Assembly (NCBI GenBank): GCA_963837655.1
Contig: CAWIOK010000005.1
Coordinates: forward strand, 434,001 to 498,000
Source: CAVVSD01 sp963837655
GTDB lineage: Bacteria > Actinomycetota > Thermoleophilia > Solirubrobacterales > Solirubrobacteraceae
DNA length: 64,000 nucleotides
Reading direction: 5' to 3'
Shown: positions 1 through 9,094 of the stretch, piece after piece
Layout: every line of letters begins with the position of its first letter
Position numbering within the stretch: position 1 is the stretch's first letter
Made by a program: the position numbers and the translations under genes
The notes under the pieces: generated by a model
Told to the model about the DNA's origin: nothing
Database searches by the model: none
Seen by the model: only the letters and a program-made list of their open reading frames with translations

Positions 1-26
1 GGGCGGTGCGGTGTTCTCTGGGTGCG

Positions 27-773
27 ATGCGCCGCGCCGCCCCCCTCACCGCCCTCCTGCTCGTGCTCGTCGTCCCGTCCGCCGCGCGGGCAGGCGACGC
101 ACCGAAGCTCCGGGCGATCGTCTCGTCCTGCCAGTCCGGCGTGGACCCGGCATCGCGCAGCGCGGCGTTCACCGCGTCGATGCCGGCCAAGCAGGACACG
201 AAGAAGATGGCCATCCGTTTCGACCTCCAGCAGCGGACCGTCGACGGCGGGATCTGGAAGAAGGTGGCCGCGCCGAGCTTCGGCCGCTGGGAGCGCTCGC
301 GCCGCGGCGTGGCGGGCTTCGTCTACGCGAAGGACGTCCACGGGCTCACGGCACCGGGCGAGTACCGCGCGGTGGTGCGCTTCCGATGGTTCGCCGCCGA
401 CGGCACCATCGACGAGACTCGCAAGACCACCCGCACCTGCCGTCAGCCCGACCAGCGCCCGGACCTCGTCGGCGGGCGCGTGCAGGTCGTGGCCGGCCCG
501 GGCGGGACGGCCACCTATCGCCTGCCGGTTCGCAACACCGGCCGCACCGCGGCCGGGCCGTTCGCCGTCACGCTGCAGGTCGGTGGCGCGCGGGTGAGCG
601 CCGCCACCGTCGGGGGACTCGCGCCGGGTGGCTCGACGATCGTGGAGCTGAGCGGACCGGCGTGCTCGACGGGGCAGTCGGTGCAGCTCACGATCGACGA
701 CGGCGACGCCGTCGACGAGTCCTCCGAGGAGGTCGAGGTCGTGGGTCCCGTCTGTCCGTCGCGCCGTGGCTGA
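27..773 (+). CDS. Secreted protein, CARDB-like C-terminus
   Basis: Predicted exported protein of 248 residues with no catalytic motif that I recognise. Residues 1-22 form a signal peptide: an arginine pair, a run of leucines and valines, and a small-residue cleavage site (AARA). Roughly residues 150-240 read like a CARDB-type immunoglobulin fold (VRNTGRTAAGPF, later GGLAPGGSTIVELSG). The first half resembles nothing I can name. Four cysteines could form two disulphides. An in-frame GTG exists at 6, but the ATG at 27 begins exactly at the signal peptide and was preferred. The window begins just upstream, so the promoter and left neighbour are not visible. rpmE follows 33 bases later with its own promoter. 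Confidence 0.7.
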   Translation: MRRAAPLTALLLVLVVPSAARAGDAPKLRAIVSSCQSGVDPASRSAAFTASMPAKQDTKKMAIRFDLQQRTVDGGIWKKVAAPSFGRWERSRRGVAGFVYAKDVHGLTAPGEYRAVVRFRWFAADGTIDETRKTTRTCRQPDQRPDLVGGRVQVVAGPGGTATYRLPVRNTGRTAAGPFAVTLQVGGARVSAATVGGLAPGGSTIVELSGPACSTGQSVQLTIDDGDAVDESSEEVEVVGPVCPSRRG

Positions 774-791
774 GGGTCTGCACGACGCAGC

Positions 792-797
792 TAGACT
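792..797 (+). promoter_or_regulatory. -10 box of rpmE
   Basis: TAGACT ends 9 bases before the rpmE ATG, so transcription would begin at or next to the start codon (leaderless mRNA). The same arrangement recurs before several other genes in the window. No clear -35 element is visible. Confidence 0.5.
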
Positions 798-806
798 GGA
801 TGGACC

Positions 807-1019
807 ATGAAGACCGGCATCCATCCCGAGTACGTCGTCTCGCACGTGCGTTGTACGTGCGGCAACGAGTTCACGACACGCTCGACCGAACCCGAGATCC
901 ACGTCGAGATCTGCTCGAACTGCCATCCGTTCTACACCGGCAAGCAGCGGATCGTCGATACGGGTGGCCGCGTCGAGCGCTTCAAGCGGCGCGCAGCGAA
1001 GCGCCAGCCCGGCGACTGA
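807..1019 (+). CDS. rpmE: 50S ribosomal protein L31, zinc-binding type
   Basis: Seventy-residue large-subunit ribosomal protein L31. The cysteines that hold zinc in the C+ form are present: CTC at residues 16-18 and CSNC at 36-39. The surrounding sequence (MKTGIHPEY at the start, HPFYTGKQ after the second pair, RVERFKRR near the end) is typical of the family and the length is normal. C+ paralogues are the form used when zinc is sufficient, and C- paralogues replace them under zinc limitation; none of the latter is seen here. A tandem hairpin directly after the stop codon probably ends the transcript, so rpmE looks monocistronic. Confidence 0.97.
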   Translation: MKTGIHPEYVVSHVRCTCGNEFTTRSTEPEIHVEICSNCHPFYTGKQRIVDTGGRVERFKRRAAKRQPGD

Positions 1020-1020
1020 G

Positions 1021-1070
1021 CCGAAGACTGCGTCTTCGGCCGGGGTTGTGTCGCAGGGCGACACAACCCC
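1021..1070 (+). terminator. Two perfect hairpins in tandem after rpmE
   Basis: Two perfect inverted repeats follow the rpmE stop codon without interruption. The first has 8-base arms (CCGAAGAC/GTCTTCGG) around a 3-base loop at 1021-1039. The second has 13-base arms (GGGGTTGTGTCGC and its complement) around AGG at 1042-1070. There is no U tract, as is common for high-GC actinobacterial terminators. Neither arm is part of a gene. Confidence 0.7.
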
Positions 1071-1087
1071 AGCGCGGGTAACGACCC

Positions 1088-2080
1088 ATGACAGACGGTC
1101 CATCCGTGGTCGCGCGGCGCGACGCACCCGTCGGGGGCCAGGCGGTTCTCGAAGGCGTGATGATGCGCGGCGTCTCCACGTGGGCCGTCGCCGTCCGCAA
1201 GCCCAGCCCTGAGCAGGTCGCCTCCGGCCGCAACCTCGAGCCGGGGGAGCCGGGGACCGGCGAGATCGAGGTCGAGAGCTTCCCGTTCGTCTCGGTCCTG
1301 CGTCGCCATCGCCTGCTGCGGCTGCCCATCGTTCGCGGCATCGTCGCGCTCGTCGAGTCGCTCAAGATGGGCTACAACGCGCTCGCGATCTCCGCGAACG
1401 CCCAGCTCGGGGAGGACGAGGAGGAGATCGCCGGCGGCGCCTGGTGGGGGACCGTCGCGCTGTCGATCGCGTTCGCGGTCGGCCTGTTCTTCCTGATCCC
1501 GGTCGGCATCACGAGCCTGTTCCGGGACGCGCTGCCCAACTCGATCGCCTTCGTCGTCGTCGAGAAGCTCATCCGGATCGCGATCTTCCTCGGCTACCTC
1601 TGGCTCATCTCGCGGATGCACGCGCTGCGCCGCGTCTTCGAGTACCACGGCGCCGAGCACAAGACGATCTCCTGCTACGAGGGCGGCCTCGAGCTGACGC
1701 CTGACAACGCGCAGCGCTTCTCGCGGCTGCACCCCCGCTGCGGAACGAGCTTCCTGCTCATCGTGATGATCGTCGCCATCGTCGTGTTCGCGCCGCTCGG
1801 CACCCCGGCGTGGTACTGGCTGTTCCTCTCGCGCATCCTCGGCATCCCGCTGGTCGCCGGGATCGCGTTCGAGATCATCAAGCTCTTCGGGCGCAACCGC
1901 GACCATCGCTGGGCGCAGATACTCATGTGGCCGGGGATGCAGCTGCAGCGCCTGACCACGCGCGAGCCGGACGCGACGCAGCTCGCCGTCGCGATCGCGG
2001 CGCTTCAGGCGGTGCTGGCGGTCGAGCGGCCCGAGGACGCGACCGAGGAGGAGCGCATCGGCATGGAGGTCGTGGCGTAG
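1088..2080 (+). CDS. DUF1385 family membrane protein
   Basis: A 330-residue protein of the DUF1385 (YqhQ-like) family. The hallmark GGQAVLEGVMMRG lies at residues 16-28. Several membrane segments follow (about residues 120-145, 155-175, 215-240 and 245-265), with a conserved YHGAEHKTI stretch and a cytoplasmic C-terminus. The biochemical function of this family is not established to my knowledge. The gene frequently sits close to rpmE and prfA in Gram-positive genomes, as it does here. Its last ~75 bases overlap the repaired 3' end of the convergent flavin oxidase gene. Confidence 0.88.
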   Translation: MTDGPSVVARRDAPVGGQAVLEGVMMRGVSTWAVAVRKPSPEQVASGRNLEPGEPGTGEIEVESFPFVSVLRRHRLLRLPIVRGIVALVESLKMGYNALAISANAQLGEDEEEIAGGAWWGTVALSIAFAVGLFFLIPVGITSLFRDALPNSIAFVVVEKLIRIAIFLGYLWLISRMHALRRVFEYHGAEHKTISCYEGGLELTPDNAQRFSRLHPRCGTSFLLIVMIVAIVVFAPLGTPAWYWLFLSRILGIPLVAGIAFEIIKLFGRNRDHRWAQILMWPGMQLQRLTTREPDATQLAVAIAALQAVLAVERPEDATEEERIGMEVVA

Positions 2081-3637
2081 GAAGCGGGCCAGATGCCCTG
2101 CTTGCCCGGCGACAGGATCCCGTTGGGATCGAGTGCGTCCTTGATCGTCTCGTTCAGGCGCCGGTGCGAGCCGTTGTTGAAGTCGTACTGCTCGCGCGAC
2201 CAGGTCCATGAACTCCAGGTGGGTGCGGTACTCGCCGTAGCCGCTCGCCGCCCCCTCCCGGACCAGCACCTCGAACAGCTCGCGGACGCGGCCCGTCTGC
2301 TCCGTGTCGGCGGGGTCGAACAGGATCATGAAGATGTGGTTCAGGAAGCGGGTGCCGCACGTCAGCCCCGCGCTGTAGTCGAACCCGAACTCCTCCGCCC
2401 GCGACCGCACCATCTCGACCTGCGCGAGCGCGTCCGCGCCCCGCAACGGCGACAGCGGCGAGAAGCCGACGTGCCCCGTCTCGCCCTCCAGCCAGTCCAG
2501 GATCGCGTAGGACATCATGCTCGGGATGCCGGCCTGGGGGCGGTCGGTCGGCTCGATCTCCGCCTCGGTCACATCGCCCGCGTACTGCCGGCTGACGATC
2601 TCCGCGCCCGGGATGCGAGCGAAGGCCTGCTGCACGCGCCGGTAGCGCGCCTCGACGACGTCCTCGGTCCCGACGAGCCCGAACCGGAGGTTCCACCACC
2701 CGATCCCCAGCGTGTCGACGATGCCCTGGATCGTCTCCCGCCCGAGCGGCCCCGGCTCGGAGGTCCACCGCGCACGCTGCGTCGTGCCCTGGGCGACCCG
2801 CACCGCGTTGGCGGCGCGGGCGCTGCCCTGGATCGTCTCGTCGAGCTTCAGCGGGCGCAGCGCGTCGATCATCGCGACGAAGTCGTCGTCGCGCGCGAAC
2901 GCGATCTCGCACGCCCGGAAGCACTCGGGCTCGGGCATGAGCCAGAGGCCCAGCTTCGTGACGATCCCGTAGTTGGACTGCATGAACAGGCCGTCCAACG
3001 ACGGGCCGAAGCCGCCCTTGTAGACGTGCCACGCGCGCCCGTCGCCGATCGAACCCATCCCGGTGCGTACCAGGTCGCCGTTGGCCAGCAGCACCTCCAG
3101 GCCGCAGATGGCGGCCGAGTGCTCGCCGTACGGCGCCTGGCCGAAGCCGCGCTCGAGCGCGTTGCCGACGACGCTGCCCCATCCCAGACCGGGTGCCGAC
3201 ATCCACAGCGGGTGGCCGCCCTCGCGCAGGTGCGCGTAGAGATCGAAGAACGACACGCCGGGCTCCAGCAGCGCGTAGCCGAGGTCGTCGTTGACCTCGA
3301 GGACCCGGTTCATCCGGCTGAGCTCGACGATCACGGAGCCGCGCACGCGTGGCGCGGCGCCGCCGTAGCCCAGGTTGCGGCCGCGTGAGACGGTCCACAG
3401 CGGCAGGCCCTGGGCGTTCGCGATCCGCAGCACGGCCTGGATCTCCTCGACCGAGCCAGGTCTGACGACCGCCGACGGGGCGAACCGCAGCGGGTCGCCC
3501 AGCGCGAAGGGATCGAGGTGCTCGGCCGGCGGGTCCGCCGCGTGGTCGACGGCGTCCTCGCCGAGCTCGCGCGCGAGCTCGCGCAGGACGGACTGCAGCC
3601 TTGCCTCCGAGAAGCCAGGCGGAAGCACCGGGGTCAT
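2005..3637 (-). CDS. FAD-linked oxidase, vanillyl-alcohol oxidase family (one frameshift)
   Basis: Flavoprotein of about 543 residues related to vanillyl-alcohol oxidase and 4-cresol dehydrogenase, which oxidise para-substituted phenols. The N-terminal PCMH-type FAD-binding domain has WTVSRGRNLGYGG and later SVVGNALERGFGQ; the C-terminal cap follows. The reading frame breaks near 2203, after HLEFMDLV. Dropping one base of a CpG there restores the family ending (REQYDFNN, then GILSPGKQGIWP). The ATG at 3637 has a GGGAGGAG ribosome site 8 bases upstream. The repaired stop at 2005-2007 makes this gene overlap the convergent DUF1385 gene by about 75 bases. The actual substrate cannot be read from sequence. 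Confidence 0.82.
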
Positions 3638-3677
3638 CGCGCTCCTCCCATCGAGCTCGATCGTATTCGTAGAGGGG

Positions 3678-3683
3678 TAGCCT
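3678..3683 (+). promoter_or_regulatory. -10 box of prfA
   Basis: TAGCCT ends 9 bases before the prfA ATG, matching the leaderless arrangement seen before rpmE, glyA and the WecA-like gene. Confidence 0.5.
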
Positions 3684-3692
3684 CGTTGCCCG

Positions 3693-4760
3693 ATGTCCGT
3701 TATCGAGCAGCTGGTGGACCAGATCGAGGCGCGGTTCGCCGACGCCGAGCGCGAGATGGGCGATCCGGACGTGATCACCGACCGCGATCGCTACGCCGCG
3801 GCCGGCCGCACGTACCGCCAGCTCGAGCCGGCCGCCAAGCTCGCCGAGGAGTGGCGCCGCGCGATCGACGACGAGGCGGGCGCGCGCGAGCTGCTCGAGG
3901 AGAGCGGCGACGATGCGGAGGTTCGCGACCTCCTCGCCAACGCCCGCGACGACATCGAGCGCCTCGAGGAGGAGATCCGCCTCGCGATGGTCGAGCGCGA
4001 CCCCAACGACGACAAGGACGTCATCGTCGAGGTCCAGGGCGCCGCGGGCGGGGCGGAGGCCGACCTCTGGGCGGGCGACCTCTTCCGGCTCCTGACCCGG
4101 TACGCCGAGCGACGCGGCTTCAAGATCGAGGTGCTCGAGAGCACTGACGGCGACCACACCTTCGCGATCAAGGGCGACGGCGCGTACTCCGTCTTCAAGT
4201 GGGAGGGCGGGACGCACCGCGTCCAGCGTGTGCCTGCGACGGAGTCGCAGGGACGCATCCACACGTCGACGGCGACCGTGTCCGTGCTCCCCGAGGCCGA
4301 GGAGGTCGACGTCCAGGTCGATCAGAACGACCTCCAGATCGACGTCTACCGCTCGTCGGGTCCCGGCGGCCAGTCGGTCAACACGACGGACTCCGCCGTG
4401 CGCATCACCCACAAGCCGACCGGCCTCGTCGTCTCGATGCAGGACGAGAAGTCGCAGCTGCAGAACCGGGAGAAGGCGATGCGCGTCCTCCGCGCGCGCT
4501 TGTACGAGCAGGAGGTCGCGCGCCAGCAGGCGGAGCTCGCCGCCGATCGTCAGGCGCAGGTGGGCACGGGCGACCGCTCCGAGCGCATCCGGACCTACAA
4601 CTACGGCGAGCGCAGGGTCACCGACCACCGCATCGGGCTCACGCAGCACAACCTCGACGCCGTGCTGACGGGCGAGCTGGACGAGTTCACCGCGGCGCTG
4701 CAGGCCGACGAGCGCCGCCGCGCGCTCCAGGCCCAGGCCGCACCCGACGTCGTCCGCTGA
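3693..4760 (+). CDS. prfA: Peptide chain release factor 1
   Basis: RF1, 355 residues, terminates translation at UAA and UAG. The catalytic GGQ loop is intact (GPGGQSVNTTDSAVR), and the codon-recognition tripeptide is PAT (RVPATESQGRIH), which marks RF1 rather than RF2. The frame is intact and the length is normal. prmC, which methylates the GGQ glutamine, starts 10 bases downstream and is followed by tsaC, the usual actinobacterial order. Translation probably starts leaderless from a TAGCCT promoter. Confidence 0.97.
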   Translation: MSVIEQLVDQIEARFADAEREMGDPDVITDRDRYAAAGRTYRQLEPAAKLAEEWRRAIDDEAGARELLEESGDDAEVRDLLANARDDIERLEEEIRLAMVERDPNDDKDVIVEVQGAAGGAEADLWAGDLFRLLTRYAERRGFKIEVLESTDGDHTFAIKGDGAYSVFKWEGGTHRVQRVPATESQGRIHTSTATVSVLPEAEEVDVQVDQNDLQIDVYRSSGPGGQSVNTTDSAVRITHKPTGLVVSMQDEKSQLQNREKAMRVLRARLYEQEVARQQAELAADRQAQVGTGDRSERIRTYNYGERRVTDHRIGLTQHNLDAVLTGELDEFTAALQADERRRALQAQAAPDVVR

Positions 4761-4770
4761 CCGTGTGCTC

Positions 4771-5593
4771 ATGACGGCTGGGGTCCCGGTGCGCGACGCC
4801 CTCGACTCGGCGGTCGTGGCCATCTCCGCGTCCGGGTCGCCGACCGCGCGCCTGGACGCCGAGCTGCTGCTGGCCGCGGCGCTCGGCGTGGAGCGCACCG
4901 CGCTGTGGACGTCCGACCTCGACGTCGTCGGGCCCCGCGGTGCGCACGTTCCGCGACCTCGTCCGCCGCCGGTCGGTCGACCACGAGCCCGTCGCCTACC
5001 TCCTGGGCACGAAGGGCTTCCGCTACATCGACCTGGCCGTCGACAGGCGCGTGCTCATCCCGCGGCCGGAGACCGAGCTGCTCGTCGAGGTCGGCCTCGA
5101 GCTGCCGCAGGGAGCGCGCGTGGTCGACGTGGGGACCGGCTCGGGCGCCATCGCACTGGCCCTGAAGCACGAGCGCCCGGATCTCGAGGTGCTCGCCACG
5201 GACGTCTCCGGCGACGCTCTGACCGTCGCGCGCGCCAACGCCGCGCGGCTGGGACTGGACGTCGCGTTCGCCCGCGGCGACCTGCTGGATGCGGTCGAGG
5301 GCGAGGTCGACGCGGTGCTCTCCAACCCGCCCTACGTCGCGGACGGATCGCGCCTGCCCACGGACATCGCACGCCACGAGCCGCCCGGCGCGCTGTTCGC
5401 CGGCAGGGACGGCCTGGACGTCGTCCGTCGCCTCGTATCCCAGGCGGCCGCCCGGGCACCGATCGTCGCGCTGGAGATCGGCCAGGGCCAGGCCGACGAG
5501 GTCGCCGACCTCATGCGGGCGGCGGGCCTGCACCACGTCGAGCCTCGCTCCGACCTCGCCGGGATCGAGCGGGTGCTCGTGGCGCGCCCATGA
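4771..5593 (+). CDS. prmC: Release factor glutamine methyltransferase (one frameshift)
   Basis: N5-glutamine methyltransferase that modifies the GGQ motif of release factors, about 273 residues after repair. The N-terminal helical domain (LDSAVVAISASGSPTARLDA) is in one frame and the catalytic domain in the next. The break lies near 4938 in a CCCCGCGG tract, where one base of a CpG is extra. The SAM-binding site (VVDVGTGSGAIALAL) and the signature NPPY (VLSNPPYVAD) are present. The ATG at 4771 was chosen because it is 10 bases after prfA and gives the family N-terminus. The stop codon overlaps the tsaC start as ATGA. Confidence 0.9.
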
Positions 5594-6204
5594 TCTCACC
5601 TGGCGACGCCGAGACGTTCGAGCGCTGCATGGCGGTCGGCGGCGTTGCGGTCTTCCCGGCCGACACCGTCTACGGCCTCGCCTGCGACCCCGCGTCGGAG
5701 GACGCCGTCGCCCGCCTGTACGCGCTGAAGCGCCGTATCCCGGACAAGCCGGCGGCCGTGATGTTCTTCTCCGTCGAGCTCGCGCTCGCGGCGCTGCCCG
5801 AGCTGGGCCGGCGGACGCGCGTCGCGCTGGATGCGCTGCTCCCCGGCGGCGTGACGCTGCTGCTGCCCAACGCCGCGCGGCGCTTCGCGCTGGCATGTGG
5901 GCCCGACCGCGAGACGCTCGGCCTCCGCGTCCCCGCGCTCCCGCCCGCCGCCTCCGCGCTGGCCGCTGTCCGCTGGCCGGTCCTGCAGTCCAGCGCCAAC
6001 CGGGCGGGCGGCCCGGACGCCCGCCGGCTGGAGAGCGTCCCCGAGTCGATCCGCGCGGGAGCAGACATGCTGCTGGACGCCGGCGAGCTGCCCGGCACCC
6101 CGTCCACGGTGATCGATCTGCGTGACTACGAGGCAGGCGGGGCTTGGCGCATCGTGCGGCAGGGGGCCGTCGACGCCGACGAGGTGGCGGCCGCGCTCCG
6201 ATAG
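5590..6204 (+). CDS. tsaC: Threonylcarbamoyl-AMP synthase, Sua5/YrdC/YwlC family
   Basis: Makes threonylcarbamoyl-AMP from threonine, bicarbonate and ATP for t6A37 modification of tRNA. The 204-residue protein has FPADTVYGLACDP near the start and KRRIPDKPAAVM, the nucleotide-binding KRxxxKP signature, at about residues 43-54; LQSSANRAGGPDA follows later. It is the short, single-domain form without the Sua5 C-terminal extension. It starts inside the prmC stop (ATGA), so translation is coupled. The TAG stop at 6202 is also the first half of the TAGCCT box in front of glyA. Confidence 0.93.
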   Translation: MISPGDAETFERCMAVGGVAVFPADTVYGLACDPASEDAVARLYALKRRIPDKPAAVMFFSVELALAALPELGRRTRVALDALLPGGVTLLLPNAARRFALACGPDRETLGLRVPALPPAASALAAVRWPVLQSSANRAGGPDARRLESVPESIRAGADMLLDAGELPGTPSTVIDLRDYEAGGAWRIVRQGAVDADEVAAALR

Positions 6205-6207
6205 CCT
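6202..6207 (+). promoter_or_regulatory. -10 box of glyA overlapping the tsaC stop
   Basis: TAGCCT ends 8 bases before the glyA ATG and uses the tsaC stop codon as its first three bases. It probably gives a leaderless glyA transcript in addition to any read-through from prfA-prmC-tsaC. Confidence 0.5.
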
Positions 6208-6215
6208 CGCGAGCC

Positions 6216-7506
6216 ATGTCCGACCTCCCTGCCGACTACTTCAACCGTCCCCTCGCCGACGTCGATCCGGAGGTCGCGGACGCAGTGCGTCTCGAGCTCG
6301 AGCGCCAGCAGCGCACGCTGGAGATGATCGCGTCGGAGAACTTCGTGCCCCAGGCCGTCCTGGAGGCGCAGGGCTCCGTCCTGACCAACAAGTACGCCGA
6401 GGGATACCCGGGCAAGCGCTACTACGGCGGCTGCGAGCACATCGACGTCATCGAGCAGCTCGCGATCGACCGCGCGAAGGAGCTCTTCGGGGCCGAGCAC
6501 GCCAACGTCCAGCCGCACGCCGGCGCACAGGCGAACGCCGCCGCGTTCCACGCGCTCATGCAGCCGGGCGACACGCTGATGGGCCTCGCCCTGCCGCACG
6601 GCGGGCACCTCACGCACGGCATGAAGATCAACTTCTCCGGGCGGCTGTACGACATCGCGCCGTACGAGGTCGACCGCGAGACGAGCCTCATCGACATGGA
6701 CGCCGTGGCGGCCATCGCCGAGGAGCGCAGGCCGAAGGTGCTGCTCGCGGGCTGGTCGGCGTACCCGCGTCAGCTCGACTTCCCCCGCTTCCGCGAGATC
6801 GCAGACGCGGTCGGCGCCCTCCTCGTCGTCGACATGGCCCACTTCGCCGGCCTCGTCGCCGCCGGCCTGCACCCGAGCCCGGTGCCCTACGCCGACGTCG
6901 TCACGACCACCGTGCACAAGACGCTCGGCGGCGCGCGCGGCGGGCTGATCCTCTGCCGCGAGGAGTACGCGAAGAAGATCAACTCCGCGGTCTTCCCCGG
7001 CCAGCAGGGCGGCCCCCTCGAGCACATCATCGCCGCCAAGGCGGTCGCGCTGCGGATCGCCGCCAGCGAGGCGTTCCGCGAGCGCCAGGAGCGCACGATC
7101 GCCGGTGCGCAGGCCGTCGCGGCCGAGCTGCTGCGGGCGGGCCACGGCGTGAACGTCCTCACCGGCGGCACCGACGTCCATCTCGCGCTCGTCGACCTCC
7201 GCGAGAGCGACATCGACGGCCAGGACGCCGAGGACCGCCTCCACGACATCGGCATCACCGTCAACCGCAACGCCGTGCCGTTCGATCCGCGGCCGCCGAT
7301 GGTCACGAGCGGCCTGCGCGTCGGCGCCAGCGCGCTCGCGACGCGCGGGCTGCAGGCCGAGGACTTCACGGAGGTCGGTCAGGTCATGGCCACCGCGCTC
7401 ACGCCGGCCTTCGCCGACCGCCGCGGCGAGCTCGCAGAGCGCGTGTCGGCCGTCGCCGACCGCTACCCGCTCTACGAGCACCTGGCCGCGACGACCGCGC
7501 GCCTAG
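6216..7506 (+). CDS. glyA: Serine hydroxymethyltransferase (frameshift at C-terminus)
   Basis: PLP enzyme that interconverts serine and glycine and feeds one-carbon units to tetrahydrofolate; about 429 residues. The active-site lysine is in VTTTVHKTLGGARGG, with LEMIASENF near the start and GYPGKRYYGGCE for substrate binding. As given, the frame runs on past 8000 across the neighbouring opposite-strand gene. Removing one base of a CpG near 7498 ends it at TAG 7504-7506, just after DRYPLYEHLAATT, which fits the family length. The stop then shares CTAG with the convergent LLM gene. The start follows a TAGCCT box by 8 bases. Confidence 0.93.
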
Positions 7507-8367
7507 CCCAGCACCGCGGGCGCCAGCCGCCGCCAGGTCTCGCGCGGCAGCGGCTGGCCCATCGGCCCGACGACCTGGATGCAGACGTGGTCGGCGCCCG
7601 CGTCGAGGTGCTCCTGGACACGGGCGGCGATGGCCTCCTCGTCACCGATCGCGACGATCGCGTCGACGAGGCCGGTCGCTGCCGCCGCCGGCGAAGTCCT
7701 CCTCGGTGTAGCCGAGCCGCCGGAGGTTGTTGGCGTAGTTGGGCAGCTCCAGGTAGTCGGCCACATGGGCCCTGGCCCGCTCGCGCCCGCTTGCGAGGTC
7801 GGGGTCGAGCACGACGCCGAGCTCGGGTGCCAGCACGGGGCCGTCGCCGAGGATCTCGCGTGCCAGCCGAGTGTGCTCGACGGGGACGAGATACGGGTGC
7901 GCGCCCGCGGCCCGGTCGCCCGACAACGCCAGCATCTTCGGGCCGAGCGCGGCGAGCAGCCGCCCGCGGTCCGGCACCGGCGGGGTCGCGGCGTCCAGCG
8001 CGTCGAGGTAGTCGTGCATGGCCGACAGCGGCTTGTCGTAGCGATCGATGAGCGCGGCGTGGCTCGCGCCCAGACCCAGGACGAAGCGCCCCGCTTCCGA
8101 GCGCTCGTTCGTCGCGCGTGCGACCTCAGCCGCGTCCTGCACCCAGATGTTCAGGATGCCGGTGGCGATCGCGGCGGACGTGGTGGCGCCCAGCAGCAGG
8201 TCGACGGCGCCGAAGACGTCGTCACCGACGTCGGGGATCCACAGGGCGCTCCAGCCGAGCTCGTCGAGCTCTGTCGCGGCATCGGTGATGGCGCCCGGGT
8301 CGGGATCGAAGCGCAGCTCGCGGGCCCAGATCCCGACGCGCCCCAGCGTAGACGGCTCTATCAGCAT
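7503..8367 (-). CDS. LLM-class F420-dependent oxidoreductase (one frameshift)
   Basis: Luciferase-like monooxygenase-fold protein, about 287 residues, of the class that usually uses coenzyme F420. Recognisable parts are the N-terminal GRVGIWARELRFDP, the WIPDVGDDVFGAVDLLLGA strand-helix, and FVLGLGASHAALIDR. The frame breaks near 7690 after FAGGGSDR; removing one CpG base continues it as LVDAIVAIGDEEAIAARV to a TAG at 7503. I chose the ATG at 8367; another in-frame ATG lies at 8379. It is divergent from the IclR regulator gene, with only about 20 bases between the two starts, so the regulator may control it. The substrate is unknown. Confidence 0.85.
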
Positions 8368-8373
8368 GCGAGA

Positions 8374-8379
8374 TAGCAT
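8374..8379 (+). promoter_or_regulatory. -10 box of the IclR gene
   Basis: TAGCAT ends 8 bases before the regulator's ATG. The surrounding 30 bases hold several GCAT/ATGC repeats and also contain the start of the divergent LLM gene, so an autoregulatory operator here is plausible but unproven. Confidence 0.4.
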
Positions 8380-8387
8380 CCTGCATC

Positions 8388-9077
8388 ATGAGCAACGACG
8401 CCAAGCCGGCGCTCAACCAGTCGGTCGAGCGCGCGGCCCGTCTGCTCGGGCTCTTCACGAACGAGGAGCCCTCGCTGTCGCTGCGCGAGATCGGAGACCG
8501 CGCCGGGCTGACGCGCGCGACCGCCCACCGCTACGCCTCGGCGTTGCGTCAGACGGGCCTCCTGCGCTTCGCCGACGGGACGTACACGCTGGGCCCGCGG
8601 ATCGTGGAGCTGGCCAGCGTGGCGCTGGCGGGCCTGGGCGTCGTGCGGCTGGCCGGCCCGTACATGGACCGGCTCGCGGAGGCGACGGCGCAGACGGTCG
8701 TGCTGTCGGTCTGGGACGGCGAGGCACCCGTCGTGATCCGCGCGACGGACCGGCCCGACAAGCTCGTCCGCATCGTCATCTCGCCGGGCTCCCGCCTGCG
8801 GCGGGAGTCGGCGCAGGGGCGCGTGTTCCGCGCGTTCCTGGAGCGCGGGGAGGGCGCCGCGGCCACGCGCATCCGCGAGCGGCGGGTGACGTACGCGGAC
8901 ACCAACGAGGGCATCGCCGCGATCGCCGCGCCCGTGTTCCAGGCGCAGGAGATCGTCGCGACGCTCGCCGTCGTCGGCACCCGCGTCTCGGTCCTGCGGG
9001 CCGAGCGCGACATCACCGCCGCGCTCACGGCATCGGCACGTGAGCTGTCGGCTCAACTGGGCGGCGTCGAGCCGTGA
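8388..9077 (+). CDS. IclR family transcriptional regulator
   Basis: A 229-residue regulator. The N-terminal winged helix (about residues 12-65: SVERAARLLGLF, then LREIGDRAGLTRATAHRYAS) is followed by the IclR effector domain (GYLAG-like LAGPYMDRLAEATAQTVV, then GIAAIAAPVFQ). IclR proteins bind small carbon compounds and control adjacent catabolic genes. Here the adjacent genes are an SDR dehydrogenase and two lactone hydrolases downstream, and an LLM oxidoreductase divergently. The stop codon region is 17 bases from the SDR start, so it is probably in the same operon. Confidence 0.93.
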   Translation: MSNDAKPALNQSVERAARLLGLFTNEEPSLSLREIGDRAGLTRATAHRYASALRQTGLLRFADGTYTLGPRIVELASVALAGLGVVRLAGPYMDRLAEATAQTVVLSVWDGEAPVVIRATDRPDKLVRIVISPGSRLRRESAQGRVFRAFLERGEGAAATRIRERRVTYADTNEGIAAIAAPVFQAQEIVATLAVVGTRVSVLRAERDITAALTASARELSAQLGGVEP

Positions 9078-9094
9078 GCGTCGAGGGGAGATAC

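Noticed and set aside
7507..8051. Extension of serine hydroxymethyltransferase to about 610 residues
   Set aside because: The extra part is the antisense of the LLM gene and unlike any SHMT; a one-base repair ends the gene at 7506 with normal length.
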